Source: Streptomyces sp. A 4/2 (GTDB lineage: Bacteria > Actinomycetota > Actinomycetes > Streptomycetales > Streptomycetaceae). Taken from it: a stretch of DNA of 64,000 nucleotides. The translations under genes were made by a program, and so were the position numbers. Positions 49,293-61,240 of this stretch are shown piece by piece. Each line of letters opens with the position of its first letter. The stretch's first letter is position 1. The notes beneath the pieces were generated by a model. The model was not told where the DNA came from, searched no databases, and saw nothing but the letters and a program-made list of their open reading frames with translations. Where the stretch lies: positions 1 through 64,000 of the forward strand of contig NZ_CALNVW010000043.1 of the NCBI RefSeq assembly GCF_940670765.1, in the 5' to 3' direction.

Positions 49293-50882
49293 TCAGGTCG
49301 TTCCGAGGGGTTCCGGCTCGCAGCGGGCGGGTTCGGTGACGCCGAACCAGCGCTGGGCGGCTGTCCGGAGGGCGTCCAGGTCGGCCGGGTCGGGGTGCGG
49401 CAGGGCTGTTGCCCATGCCACGTAGCAGTCGGGGCGCAGCAGCAGGGCGGTGACCGCAGGGGCGGCGGGCCCGGGTTGCGCGGTGACGATGTCCACCTGA
49501 TCGCGGCAGTGCGCGAACGCCTGCGCGACTGATGCGTCCTCGGTCAGGTCGAGCAGCAGTGGCCGTGCGCTGGTGGTGAGTTCCGCCAGCCGGACCGCAC
49601 CGGCCGGAGTGCTCAGTTCCATGTCCGGTACGAACCGGCCGACCAGGGGGTGGGCGTCGGGCCCGCCCATGGCGTAGCGGATGTCGGTGCCCGCCGTGAG
49701 GTCGGCGAGGTGCTGGACGGTGCTCGGGTGGCCGAGAAGTTCGGTGAACAGCTCACGCAGCGCGGTGACGTCGCTGCCGGGGGCGCTCAGCGCGCTCTGC
49801 GCCTGGGCGTTGACGACCATGCGGTGGGCCGCTTGCCGGCGCTCGGTCTCGTAGCTGTCGAGCAGTTCGGGCCCGGCGTTGCCGAGGACGGCGGCGGCGA
49901 GTTTCCAGCCGAGATTGACCGCGTCCTGCAGACCCAGGTTGAGCCCGGGGCCGCCCCCTTCGGCGTAGACGTGGGCTGCGTCGCCTACGAGGAACACACG
50001 ACGGTCCCGGAAGCGCTCGGCGACCCGGGTGTTGCCGCCGGTCAACCGGCGCAGCACGTGCGGTCCCTCACCGGTGGGCGGGCTCAGGGGCAGATCTGCG
50101 CCGAGTACGCGGTGGATGCTCGCCCCGAGTTCGTCGAGGCTCATCGGCGCCTCGGTCCTGGGCTGGTCCCACTCGGTGGTGCTGACCAGCGGCGGGTGAC
50201 CGGGGAAGGGCGCGTAGGAGAACCCGCCGTGCTCGGTGCGGTGGGACAGGAATGGCAGGACGGGTCCGTAGCCGGGCACGTTCAGGGCACCGGTCGTGGG
50301 ATCCACCCATGTCGCCGGTACCGTGGCGTGCGCCGTGCGGGTGGTCCTGCGGTCGTAACTGACGCCGGTGAAGCCGATACCGGACAGCTTGCGCGTGACG
50401 CTGCGCGCCCCGTCCGCCCCGACGACGTAACGGGCCCGCAGCCGGTACGTCCCGTCCGTCCCCGCGATGTCCACGGTCGCTGCCGTGTGGTCCTGCGACA
50501 GGCCGACGACCTCGTGTCCCCGCCGGAATTCCACCCCGAGTTCGGCGGCCCGCCCCTGAAGGACCTGGACGATGTGCTGCTGCGGCGCTGCCAGACCGTG
50601 GACGGGACTGTCCTGCAGCAGGCTCAGGTTCAGGCCCATCGCTGCGAACATGAAGTAGGCCGAGTTCGGCTGCGGCGGCCCGGGTTCGCCGCTGATGCGC
50701 TCGTACAGCCCTCGGTGGTCGATCATCCTGACGACCTGGCCGAGCAGCCCGTTCGCCTTCGGCTCCTCGCTCGGCACGGACAGTTTTTCCAGTACGACCG
50801 GCCGAATTCCGGCCAAGGCCAGTTCGCAGGCGAGCATCAGCCCGTTCGGGCCGCCTCCGACGATGACGACATCAGTGATCAC
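49293..50882 (-). CDS. FAD-dependent aromatic monooxygenase (PHBH fold)
   Basis: 529-residue group A flavin monooxygenase. DVVIVGGGPNGLMLACELAL binds FAD, ARYVVGADGARSVTRKL is the DG motif, and VFLVGDAAHVYAEGGGPGLN the GD motif; LQDAVNLGWKLAAAVLG follows. The C-terminal thioredoxin-like domain is typical of polyketide hydroxylases and rifampicin monooxygenase-like enzymes. GTG 50882 has GAAGGAG 8 bases upstream. A TetR gene lies directly upstream in the same direction and may regulate it; a role in drug modification or polyketide oxidation is possible. Confidence 0.85.
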   Translation of the reverse strand: MITDVVIVGGGPNGLMLACELALAGIRPVVLEKLSVPSEEPKANGLLGQVVRMIDHRGLYERISGEPGPPQPNSAYFMFAAMGLNLSLLQDSPVHGLAAPQQHIVQVLQGRAAELGVEFRRGHEVVGLSQDHTAATVDIAGTDGTYRLRARYVVGADGARSVTRKLSGIGFTGVSYDRRTTRTAHATVPATWVDPTTGALNVPGYGPVLPFLSHRTEHGGFSYAPFPGHPPLVSTTEWDQPRTEAPMSLDELGASIHRVLGADLPLSPPTGEGPHVLRRLTGGNTRVAERFRDRRVFLVGDAAHVYAEGGGPGLNLGLQDAVNLGWKLAAAVLGNAGPELLDSYETERRQAAHRMVVNAQAQSALSAPGSDVTALRELFTELLGHPSTVQHLADLTAGTDIRYAMGGPDAHPLVGRFVPDMELSTPAGAVRLAELTTSARPLLLDLTEDASVAQAFAHCRDQVDIVTAQPGPAAPAVTALLLRPDCYVAWATALPHPDPADLDALRTAAQRWFGVTEPARCEPEPLGTT

Positions 50883-50966
50883 CAGCGTGTCTCCTTCTGG
50901 ACGGGTGGAGAAGGGCAGGACGGATCAGCCCGGCACCGACCGGGCGGGATCGGACTTCCTGTCGGC

Positions 50967-51596
50967 TCAGGAGGCGGGAAGGCCCGCCGCGATCCGTTCG
51001 AACACCTCGCGCAGCACCGGGGCGAGCGGGGTGGGCGGATCCGCCCGCAGACAGTGCTCCACGGCCACGGCGCTGCCCGCGCCGATCACCGCGGCAACGA
51101 GCTTCGGGTAGACGTCATGGGTGACGTCGGTACCGGTGCGCTCGGCGACGGCCTTGGCCAGTTCCTCCTGTGCGGACGCGTTCGCCTTGACGACCTCCCC
51201 TTGCAGGGCCGGTTCGGCCAGCATGAGCCGGAGCCCGTCCGTCCAGCGTTGGTCATGGGCGGAACCCGCGCCGGTTCCGCCCTGCGGGACGAACTGGGTC
51301 CGCACGGCGTGGGCGATCGAGTCCCACAAGGGCTCGGTGGCCGGCCGCGCGCGCAGTGAGTCGGCGATGCACAGCATGCGCTCCAGGTGGCCGGCGGCGA
51401 TCGCCTCGGCCTTACCGGAGAAGTAGTTGCGGAAGGTGCGTACGGACACGTTCGCCGTGGCGGCGATGTCCTCCACCGTCACGTTGTCCCACCCTCGCTG
51501 GACGCACAGCCCGATGGTGGCCCGGCTCAGCGCGACGCGGGTCTCCCGCTTCTTGCGCTCCCGCAGTCCGATGCGGGCGTCGTCTCCCTGTGTCAT
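50967..51596 (-). CDS. TetR-family regulator
   Basis: 209 residues; helix-turn-helix RVALSRATIGLCVQRGWDNV, TVEDIAATANVSVRTFRNYF and SGKAEAIAAGHLERML, then a ligand-binding domain. ATG 51596. The downstream gene in the same orientation is the FAD monooxygenase (84 bases), so both may form an operon. Palindromes directly upstream probably mediate self-regulation. Confidence 0.87.
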   Translation of the reverse strand: MTQGDDARIGLRERKKRETRVALSRATIGLCVQRGWDNVTVEDIAATANVSVRTFRNYFSGKAEAIAAGHLERMLCIADSLRARPATEPLWDSIAHAVRTQFVPQGGTGAGSAHDQRWTDGLRLMLAEPALQGEVVKANASAQEELAKAVAERTGTDVTHDVYPKLVAAVIGAGSAVAVEHCLRADPPTPLAPVLREVFERIAAGLPAS

Positions 51597-51616
51597 GGAG
51601 CCACCGTAAACAAACG

Positions 51617-51650
51617 TTGCCGAATGGGCAAGTTTTCCGATGCGGCAAAA
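51617..51650. promoter_or_regulatory. Two inverted repeats upstream of TetR gene
   Basis: TTGCCGAATGGGCAA (51617-51631) and TTTTCCGATGCGGCAAAA (51633-51650) are adjacent imperfect copies of one palindrome type, in an AT-rich patch 20-55 bases before the start. Confidence 0.6.
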
Positions 51651-51779
51651 TTCTTCGCCGTGTCCCGCGAACCTGCCCCGGGTGGGGGCGCGCCGCGGTC
51701 GCCCTGGCGGGTCAGGTTCCGGGCGGGGGGACGTCGCGGGCCGGGTCGACCTGTACAAGAAGGGTGTCGGTGTTGTGCC

Positions 51780-53363
51780 TCAGCTCTCGGGAGTGGGAAC
51801 GAAGATCCCGGTGCGTCCGGTGAGCTGTCCGCGAAGGTGTCCGTCCGTGCTCTCGGCTCCGGTGAGCCAGTCGGCATCGGCCAGGGGGTCGAGGAGCGCC
51901 GTCAGCTCTCCCGGGGCATCAAGGGCGCAGAACGTGGCGACTTCGGTCAGGGGCAGGCCGGGGGCGGCGAGTTGTCCGTCCGACCGGGCGTGCGCAGCCG
52001 TGTAGAGCGCGAGGAGGCGGGCTGCGGCCGGGGCGTTCTTCTTGCGCATCTTCTTGTCGCTGACGATGCGCTGGGCCCAGCCCGAGATCCGTGGGCGAGC
52101 GGCTTTGCTGAGCGCGAGGGGCGCCGCGGCGCCGGGCAGGAAGTCGGGCAGCGTGATCTGGACAGGTTCTTCCGCTCTGGCGGTGAGTACCGTCTCGGGC
52201 GCAGCGGTGAGCTGGAGCCAGCCGGTGTCCTGGAGTTCGGCCAGGATGGCCAGCGGGTCGCTGATGCGCCAGCTGGTCAGGTCCTGGCCGACAATGTTGC
52301 CGATGCCCCCGCGGGCGGAGCGCAGGGTGAACATCAGGGCCACCAGGCGGGCCTCGGGGGTGGTGCCGATCCGCCGGTCGGTGAGGTACGCCAGGACTCC
52401 GCGGGCCGCGCGCCCCTGACCGGCGGTCAACAGCCGCTCCTTCACTACGACTGCGGCCTCGGTCGTGGGGTCGGCGTCCGGGGCGGGCGCCGGTCCGGGG
52501 AGATGGACCTCGCGGTTACGACGGGCCTGGTGCATCTCCCGTGTGGTGCGGGCGGCGTCCCGCGCCCTGCTGGCCTCGGCCCGAAGCCCGACATCACCGG
52601 CGACGTCGGCCCACTGGCCGAACGCGACAGCCTTCCTCTCGTGCAGGGCGGCCAGGTGCTCCAGATCGATCACCTCGCCGGACTGATAGGCCCGGAACTC
52701 GTCCCCCAGCGCGAGGAGTTCGTCCCGCAGGGCTGACGGGGTGAGGTTGGCGGGGATCGTGCGCTGGGCGATCTTCCCCGCTCTCCTGGCCGCCCGGGGC
52801 CGTACGACGGTCCGTGTGTTGGTACGGGCGGCCAAGGTGTGCGGCTGAGGCGCCCGGTCCGACGTCGGCGCGATGAAGCCGCCCGGTGCGACCCCCGGCC
52901 GCTGGGACGGTGCGGCTTCGGGAGCGGACCCCGAGACCGGGGCGGGGGTGGGCGCGGTGGCCAGGACCCGGCAGTCCGGGACCGAGGCCGCACACCGGCT
53001 GCAGATTTCCGCGAGACGCCACAGCCGGCCCTGCCGGTCGGTGGTCACTGCCAGCACCACCGCGCCCCCGCACCGCGATCCCGGCACGGCAGCCTGGGAC
53101 CGTCGCGGTGCCTCGGCGCTGTGCCAGGAGCACTCGGCGGCACGGCAGGCACAGTACGCACCGGGCCGGGGGCCACCGGACGCCGACAGGTGGGCTCTGA
53201 TGTGGGCGACAGCAGCCTCGCGCCCCTGGCGGGCGGTGGCATGACTCTGCGGGCGGCATGCGGGCCGACTGCAGACGAGCACGACCGCCGGTGCCCGGTG
53301 ACGACTGTCGGGGTCCAGGCGTACCTGCCACATCCGGCCGGTCGGAGGCTGAGCCGTCGTCAT
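51780..53363 (-). CDS. Large protein of unknown function, Cys-rich N-terminus
   Basis: 527 residues. The N-terminal 140 carry repeated cysteine pairs (VVLVCSRPACRPQSHATARQ, YCACRAAECSWH, AEICSRCAASVPDC), perhaps zinc-binding. The centre is a charged helical stretch (ALRDELLALGDEFRAYQSGE, EASRARDAARTTREMHQARR). The C-terminal half has winged-helix-like segments (LVALMFTLRSARGGIGNIVG; ILAELQDTGWLQLT; LLDPLADADWLTGAE). I do not recognise the family. ATG 53363 follows AGGGGA. It is divergent from the sirohydrochlorin chelatase-like gene. Confidence 0.65.
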   Translation of the reverse strand: MTTAQPPTGRMWQVRLDPDSRHRAPAVVLVCSRPACRPQSHATARQGREAAVAHIRAHLSASGGPRPGAYCACRAAECSWHSAEAPRRSQAAVPGSRCGGAVVLAVTTDRQGRLWRLAEICSRCAASVPDCRVLATAPTPAPVSGSAPEAAPSQRPGVAPGGFIAPTSDRAPQPHTLAARTNTRTVVRPRAARRAGKIAQRTIPANLTPSALRDELLALGDEFRAYQSGEVIDLEHLAALHERKAVAFGQWADVAGDVGLRAEASRARDAARTTREMHQARRNREVHLPGPAPAPDADPTTEAAVVVKERLLTAGQGRAARGVLAYLTDRRIGTTPEARLVALMFTLRSARGGIGNIVGQDLTSWRISDPLAILAELQDTGWLQLTAAPETVLTARAEEPVQITLPDFLPGAAAPLALSKAARPRISGWAQRIVSDKKMRKKNAPAAARLLALYTAAHARSDGQLAAPGLPLTEVATFCALDAPGELTALLDPLADADWLTGAESTDGHLRGQLTGRTGIFVPTPES

Positions 53364-53568
53364 GTCACGTTCCCCTGCGAATAGCTGAGCATGAAGGTAA
53401 ACCACCCTATCCACTCGATGCCCTGTCACCTTGCAGTTCCGCAAAACCCTCCGCAGGGACCAATCCGGACACGGACCACGGGGTCGGGGGCGGCCGACCC
53501 GTGCATCACGGACAGTAGGCTCTTCATCACTCATTGGATCCACGCCTGCATACGAGAGTGGTACGACA

Positions 53569-54360
53569 GTGACCAACCTGATCGAGACGCCGCACCCACA
53601 GGTCGCGGAGTCGGCCGGCACCGCGATGCTCCTGTTGGCGCACGGCAGCCTCGACCCCCAGTCGCAGGAGTCCACTCGTACGCTCGCCCGCGCGGTCAGG
53701 CTGTCACGGGCCTGTCGGGTCGAGGTCGCGTATCTTCGGTACGCCCGCCCCAGGGCCCGTCACGTGGTGCGCACGCTCGCCGAGACGGGACACGATCGTG
53801 TGATCGTGGTGCCGCTGCTGTTGACGTCTGCTTTTCACGCCCGGGTCGACCTGCCCAGGGCGCTGTCCGACACGTCGGCCCTGGTGCCGATCGTGACGCC
53901 GGTGTTGGGCAGTTCTCAGGGGGTGCCCGACGGGCGGCTGGTAGCGGCGCTGCGGCGTCGCCTCGTCGAGTTGAACGTCGCGTTCGACGCAGTGGTGGTC
54001 GTTGCTGCGGGCAGCAGCGACCGTGGCGCGTATGCCTCGGTGACCGCAATGGCATCCGCGTTGGGTGCGGACCTCGGTCTGCCGTGCCTGGCCGGTTTCG
54101 CGTCGACCGCTTCGCCGACACCCGGGGAAGCGGTGGCGCAACTACGCCTCGCGGGTGCGAGCCGGATCGTGGTCGCGTCCTATTGCTTTGCTCCTGGCCT
54201 GCTGTTCCGCCGGGCGGCCGACTCGTCGACCGCAGCCGGAGCGGTGGGCGTCTCCGAACCGCTGGGTGACGCACCGGAATTGGTGGAGCTCGTGCTGGAA
54301 CGGTTCCATGAGGCCTGCGATGTGCAGGCCGGAACGAGGGTGTCAACTGAACAGCAGTGA
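53569..54360 (+). CDS. Sirohydrochlorin chelatase-like (CbiX) protein
   Basis: 263 residues with two CbiX/SirB-type half-domains: TAMLLLAHGSLDPQSQESTR with the metal-site His, HDRVIVVPLLLTSAFHARVD with a second His, and ASRIVVASYCFAPGLLFRRA in the C-terminal half. Such enzymes insert Co or Fe into sirohydrochlorin for cobalamin or siroheme. No cobalamin genes are adjacent. GTG 53569 is preceded by GAGAGTGG. Confidence 0.8.
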   Translation: MTNLIETPHPQVAESAGTAMLLLAHGSLDPQSQESTRTLARAVRLSRACRVEVAYLRYARPRARHVVRTLAETGHDRVIVVPLLLTSAFHARVDLPRALSDTSALVPIVTPVLGSSQGVPDGRLVAALRRRLVELNVAFDAVVVVAAGSSDRGAYASVTAMASALGADLGLPCLAGFASTASPTPGEAVAQLRLAGASRIVVASYCFAPGLLFRRAADSSTAAGAVGVSEPLGDAPELVELVLERFHEACDVQAGTRVSTEQQ

Positions 54361-54641
54361 CAAGACTTTCCTGACCTGTGCGGCCTTCGCGTAGCCGGGG
54401 CATCGCGCAATGATCGAGCTGAGGAAGTCGTACCCGGTACTGCGCGGATCCCGGAACCGACCGGAGGACAAGGTCATGCGGCGCGTACGTATCTGTGCCA
54501 CAGACCGGCGCATCCCGATTCGAATGTGCAGCTCGGGGCCGCCGGCTGTCCTGTCAGGAGTCGGTCCGAGGTCAACAAGCAAGTCTCAGAGCCTTGTTTC
54601 TGAACCGCTGGCCAATTCCTGAGCGGTGAACGGCGGGTGGC

Positions 54642-55271
54642 ATGATCAGCATCATGGATGCGTTGCCGTTTGACGGGGTGCTGTGCGACTTCGACGGAGT
54701 CGTGCATCTGTGGGAGCCCGACGGGATGATCGCATTGGACAATGCCTGGGGGCTGATCGAAGGAACATTGGCCGAGGCGGCGTTCGAGCGTGAGCTTCTG
54801 CACGCAGCAGTCACCGGCCAACTCAGTGACGAGCAGTGGCGGCGTCAGGTCGCAGAGGACCTGACCCCGGTGTGCGGATCATCCGAGCGAGCACATGAGT
54901 TGGTCGAGGCCTGGAGTGCGCTCACCGGCCGAGTCGACACCGAGGTCGTGGGGCTCCTCGGTGCTGTCCGCCGACGGGTTCCGGTGGTTCTGGTCTCCAA
55001 TGCCACCACGCGCCTGGAGGCGTATCTCGCTGCGGTGGGTTTGACCGACACCTTCGACGCCGTGGTCAACACTGCCCGGATCGGGGTGGCGAAGCCGGAC
55101 CCACGTGTCTTCGCGATAGCCGCCGAGCGCGTGGGAGTTGACGCGCAGCGATGCCTGTTCGTCGATGACTCTGTCGGCAATGTCACCGCAGCTCGGGCTG
55201 TGGGCCTGACCGGCCTGCACTACGAGCACATCGGGCAGATGCGGGACGCGGTCGCTCCGCTGCTCGGTTGA
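54642..55271 (+). CDS. HAD-superfamily phosphatase
   Basis: 209 residues. CDFDGVVHLWEPDG gives motif I (Asp16 and Asp18), VVLVSNATTRLEAYLAAVGL motif II, ARIGVAKPDPRVFAIAAERV motif III (Lys) and CLFVDDSVGNVTAARAVGL motif IV. Acts on phosphorylated small molecules in the cytoplasm; substrate unknown. ATG 54642 or ATG 54654 could be the start. No operon partner. Confidence 0.8.
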   Translation: MISIMDALPFDGVLCDFDGVVHLWEPDGMIALDNAWGLIEGTLAEAAFERELLHAAVTGQLSDEQWRRQVAEDLTPVCGSSERAHELVEAWSALTGRVDTEVVGLLGAVRRRVPVVLVSNATTRLEAYLAAVGLTDTFDAVVNTARIGVAKPDPRVFAIAAERVGVDAQRCLFVDDSVGNVTAARAVGLTGLHYEHIGQMRDAVAPLLG

Positions 55272-55289
55272 GTGCCCTGTTGCCGGACC

Positions 55290-55481
55290 TCAGCCGTCGT
55301 TCTGCGTTTCAGCCTTCCCGCGTGTCGATGCCCCAGGATTCGCTGGGGCGTCGACCGCCCTCCGGTCCTCTTCGGTACGTTCCTCGAGTTCGACCTCGTC
55401 CGGGCGCAGAGGCATGCCCCGCCCGTGGCTGGAATCGGGATTTCCTTCGACGGCCTCTTGTGACTTGTGGTGATGTGCCAT
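55290..55481 (-). CDS. Small hydrophilic conserved protein
   Basis: 63 residues, acidic and without a hydrophobic core: KSQEAVEGNPDSSHGRGMPL then RPDEVELEERTEEDRRAVDA. This GMPLRPDEVELEERTE pattern recurs in small streptomycete proteins of unknown function. ATG 55481 has GGGAG 5 bases upstream, so it is probably real despite its size. Confidence 0.6.
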   Translation of the reverse strand: MAHHHKSQEAVEGNPDSSHGRGMPLRPDEVELEERTEEDRRAVDAPANPGASTRGKAETQNDG

Positions 55482-55763
55482 GTCTTCTCCCGGTTGTCGA
55501 TCTTACGGGCCGGTGCCCATGCCGTAAGGGGAGATGATCGGTGGTGGGCAGCGCCTGATCTCAGGGCGAGGTGTCACCGACCGTTCGGGACCGGGCGCCT
55601 TCACGCGTGGGCGTTGGGCTTCGTTCGCTGAAGCCGGCACGCAGTTCCCGATGCCGAGGGCTGTACCCACTCAATCGCGTCGGGTACGGCTCTGCAACCG
55701 GGAAGGATCCAGGCGGCGGGGCAGCCGAACTCGGCTGGAGCTGTGGGTATGTCCCCGCAGGGG

Positions 55764-56579
55764 TTACACCCTCGCTGTCGCGGGCCCGATGGCGACGACG
55801 GCTTCGTCCGTGTGGACGAGGAAGGTCAGCGTTTCCTGGAAGTAGAGCTGGACGTTGGCCGCGTCGTGCGAGTGGTAGCCGATGGACAGGTCCTGGCCGA
55901 GCTGAAGGGTGAAGTCTCCGCCGCGGGTGGACAGCAGGAAGGCGCCGTCGATCGCCGGAGCCCAGACGATCTCGCCGTCCAGCAGGCGCCGCAGGTGCTC
56001 GTGGATCGGGTAGCCGTGATCCGATGTCTCGCTCACCGCCGTGTATGCGTCGGCGCTCAGGGCCAGCGTGTAGGCGCCGCCCACCCCGGCCAGGCGTAGC
56101 TCGCTGACGGCATGGCTGATCACATCGGGGTACTCCCGGGGGTCTTCGGGCAGCGTCAGCGCCGGATTGCTGGAGGCGGCGCGCAGGCCGGTGATACCCG
56201 CCGCGGGGAATCCTTCGAACACGGCGCGGTCCTCGGCGAAGGCGATGAGCCGAGCGGCCTCCTTCACCGGGCCCCAGTCCGCGTCCTGCGCGCCCCGGGC
56301 CACGGCGTCGGCCTGCCGGCGCTCGACGGTGAACGGCACCTGCAGCTGAACCACCGGCTGGCTGCGGCGCAGCTGTGCCCGCACGCCGGAGGCCGGTGCC
56401 TCGATGTCGTCCAGGTGGCCGGTGTTGACAGCCGCCAGATCCAGGCCGGCGGCCGTCTCGGGTACGTCCACGATGCGGCGGGCTGCGACGTGCCGGGTGA
56501 ACGTACGCCGGGCCTCCTGTTCCAGGTCGGCCCAGGCGGCGGCGGAGATCGGGGCGAGCTCGCGGTGCAGGTTGTCCAT
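55764..56579 (-). CDS. enc: Encapsulin shell protein (family 1)
   Basis: 271-residue HK97-fold shell protein, formerly linocin M18. NLHRELAPISAAAWADLEQE, AEDRAVFEGFPAAGITGLRA, VGGAYTLALSADAYTAVSET and DLSIGYHSHDAANVQLYFQE are characteristic. It assembles into a nanocompartment enclosing cargo with a C-terminal targeting peptide. It lies 34 bases after the DyP peroxidase gene in the same orientation, and that peroxidase ends in such a peptide. ATG 56579. Confidence 0.93.
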   Translation of the reverse strand: MDNLHRELAPISAAAWADLEQEARRTFTRHVAARRIVDVPETAAGLDLAAVNTGHLDDIEAPASGVRAQLRRSQPVVQLQVPFTVERRQADAVARGAQDADWGPVKEAARLIAFAEDRAVFEGFPAAGITGLRAASSNPALTLPEDPREYPDVISHAVSELRLAGVGGAYTLALSADAYTAVSETSDHGYPIHEHLRRLLDGEIVWAPAIDGAFLLSTRGGDFTLQLGQDLSIGYHSHDAANVQLYFQETLTFLVHTDEAVVAIGPATARV

Positions 56580-56613
56580 GGCGGCGGTGCTCCTGTTGCT
56601 TGTTAGGGTCCTG

Positions 56614-57585
56614 TCAACGGTTCTTCAAATCGCCGATGTCGAGGGAACCCTGGGCCAGGGCGGGCAGTTCGTCCTCGTCCGACATGTCCTCCAGGAAGCC
56701 GGCCGGGGGCGCGTAGAAGAGCGTTCCGGTGATAGCGGTGGAGAAGTCGAGGATGCGGTCGTGGCTGAACGGCCCGTCGCCGAGGAACATGTGGCGCAGC
56801 ATCTCCTCGGTCACTGCGGGGGTGCGGGAGTAGCCGATGAAGTAGGTGCCGAACTCGCCGCTGCCGGGGCTGCCGAAGGGCATGTTGTCGCGCAGGATCT
56901 TCCGCTCGGTTCCGTCCTGGTCGGTGATGGTGTTGAGCGTGACGTGCGAGCCGAGGGTGTCGATCTCGACGTTGGTGAGCTTGCGGCGGCCGATGATCTG
57001 CTCCTGCTGTTCGACCGGTAGCTGATTCCAGGCATCCAGGTCGTGCAGGTACTTCTGGACGATCACGTAGGAGCCCCCGGTGAAGTCGGGGTCCTCCGTG
57101 CCGACGAGCACGCTGTCGGCGGCCAGCTGCCCGACCGGGTTCTCCGTGCCGTCGACGAACCCGAGCAGGTCGCGCCGGTCGAGGCAGGTGAAGCCGGATA
57201 CCTCGTCGGCGAGGGCGACCGAGCCACGCAGCCGGGTCATGATCTCGGAGCCGAGAAGGAAGCAGAGGTCCTGGCGGGTGGCGCGGATGTGGAAGAGCAG
57301 GTCTCCCGGGGTCGCCGGCGCATGGTGACGGGGGCCGCGCAGTTCCGGGAAGGGGTGCAGTTCTGCCGGACGCGGACCCTCCACGAGGCGGTCCCAGACC
57401 TCGGAGCCGAGCCCGGCGACGACACTGAGATGACCGTCAGGATGCCCGAAGCCGACTGCTCGTTGCATTCCCGTGAGGTCCGCGAGCAACTCCCGGACGA
57501 CGGGCTCGCCGCCCGGGTCGACGGTGAGAACCAGGAAGAGGGAAGAGGTGGTCAGCGGATCGAGTACGGGTTGGGGTTCGGGCAT
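56614..57585 (-). CDS. Encapsulin-targeted DyP-type peroxidase
   Basis: 323-residue heme peroxidase. The GxxDG motif is FVDGTENP (Asp145), with ELRGPRHHAPATPGDLLFHI and EIDTLGSHVTLNTI around the heme. The last residues, GSLDIGDLKNR, match encapsulin cargo-loading peptides (GSLxIGSLK type). It oxidises substrates with H2O2 inside the shell encoded next. ATG 57585 has AGGA 8 bases upstream; ATG 57591 or 57594 would add two or three residues. Divergent from the ClpC-type ATPase. Confidence 0.92.
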   Translation of the reverse strand: MPEPQPVLDPLTTSSLFLVLTVDPGGEPVVRELLADLTGMQRAVGFGHPDGHLSVVAGLGSEVWDRLVEGPRPAELHPFPELRGPRHHAPATPGDLLFHIRATRQDLCFLLGSEIMTRLRGSVALADEVSGFTCLDRRDLLGFVDGTENPVGQLAADSVLVGTEDPDFTGGSYVIVQKYLHDLDAWNQLPVEQQEQIIGRRKLTNVEIDTLGSHVTLNTITDQDGTERKILRDNMPFGSPGSGEFGTYFIGYSRTPAVTEEMLRHMFLGDGPFSHDRILDFSTAITGTLFYAPPAGFLEDMSDEDELPALAQGSLDIGDLKNR

Positions 57586-57749
57586 GTACATCATCCTGGC
57601 ACGGGTGCGATTCCGACGGGCGGGTGAGCGGGCGATGGATATGGCCGAGCATGCCCTGTTCATCCCCCTCTCGGGGCCGGGAAGCCCGGGGGGTGCGATT
57701 GACCTAGACTCCGACAAAGGGAAAAAGGGGGATGAGGAGGGCATTTCTC

Positions 57750-60272
<2,523 letters not shown>

Positions 60273-60303
60273 TCACGTCGGTGCGGCAGCAGGAACTTCC
60301 CAA

Positions 60304-60344
60304 GCCCGGGGCAGCCGGCAGATCCTCACCCGGCTGCCCCGGGC
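60304..60344. terminator. Bidirectional terminator hairpin
   Basis: 15-bp perfect inverted repeat GCCCGGGGCAGCCGG / CCGGCTGCCCCGGGC with an 11-base loop, between the convergent ClpC-type and nicotinamidase genes. Confidence 0.8.
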
Positions 60345-60393
60345 CGGGCATGGGCAGGCGACCCGACGCGGGAGGCAGCGGCCGAGCGGGGGA

Positions 60394-60987
60394 CTATTCC
60401 GGTGCCGGCGTCTCGCCGGACACGTCAATGCCTGCCCGGCGGAAGTCGTCCACGGCGGCAGTCGTCGTGTGCGGCGCGACCCCGACCGAGTAGTCGAGAC
60501 GTACTCGGGCACGGAACCCCGCCGCGACGGCATCCAGCGCGGTGGCACGCACGCAGTGATCCGTGGCGATGCCCACCACGTCGACATCCTTGACCCCGCG
60601 GGAATTCAGCCAGTCCGCCAGGGAGGTTCCGTCCGCGTCCGCACCTTCGAAGCCGCTCTTGGAGGCGCTGCGGGCGCCCTTGAAGAAGACGGCCTGCACT
60701 TTGCCGTCCGTGACGACGGGTGCGAAGTGGGGGTGGAACTCGCTGCCTTCGCCACCTGCCACGCAGTGCACGGGGAAGCTGTCCCGGTAGTCCGGGTTCT
60801 CGGAGAAGTGGCTGCCCGGATCGATGTGATGGTCCCGCGTGGCGACTACGTACTGGTAGTCACGCCCCGCGCTCTGCTCCACCAGATCGGCGATCGCCGA
60901 GGCGATGCGCGCGCCTCCCGCGACGGGGACGCTCCCTCCTTCGCAGAAGTCGTTCTGTACATCCACGACGATCAAACCACGGCTCAT
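60394..60987 (-). CDS. pncA: Nicotinamidase (PncA-like)
   Basis: 197-residue isochorismatase-fold amidase. VVDVQNDFCEGG holds catalytic Asp9; DHHIDPGSHFSENPDY has the metal-binding Asp and His residues; VFFKGARSASKSGF the Lys; VGIATDHCVRATALDAVAAG the nucleophilic Cys. It converts nicotinamide to nicotinate in NAD salvage. ATG 60987 has AAAGGTG 6 bases upstream; GTG 60996 is the alternative. Confidence 0.9.
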   Translation of the reverse strand: MSRGLIVVDVQNDFCEGGSVPVAGGARIASAIADLVEQSAGRDYQYVVATRDHHIDPGSHFSENPDYRDSFPVHCVAGGEGSEFHPHFAPVVTDGKVQAVFFKGARSASKSGFEGADADGTSLADWLNSRGVKDVDVVGIATDHCVRATALDAVAAGFRARVRLDYSVGVAPHTTTAAVDDFRRAGIDVSGETPAPE

Positions 60988-61240
60988 GACGGACACCTTT
61001 CACAACGGTGGATGGAGCACGGGGAGGGGGCGACGGCCCGGGGGTGGGCACTCGGCTCCCGCCGGCCGGTGCGACGGCGGTCAGGCGATCCGTACCGGCG
61101 AGCCAAGAGATAGCGGCTCGGCGCCCCTCCGCCCATCCATCCACTCGTTGGTGGGCGTGCCCGCGCCGGGGGTGACGTCCCGGCGGTGCATCAAGGCCTG
61201 CCGCACCGGATCGGTGCACGTTCCGGTGGGACGGGTCGTG

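Noticed and set aside
54361..54641. A 70-residue protein between the chelatase-like and HAD genes
   Set aside because: No good ribosome site, no domain, and atypical composition; left as intergenic.
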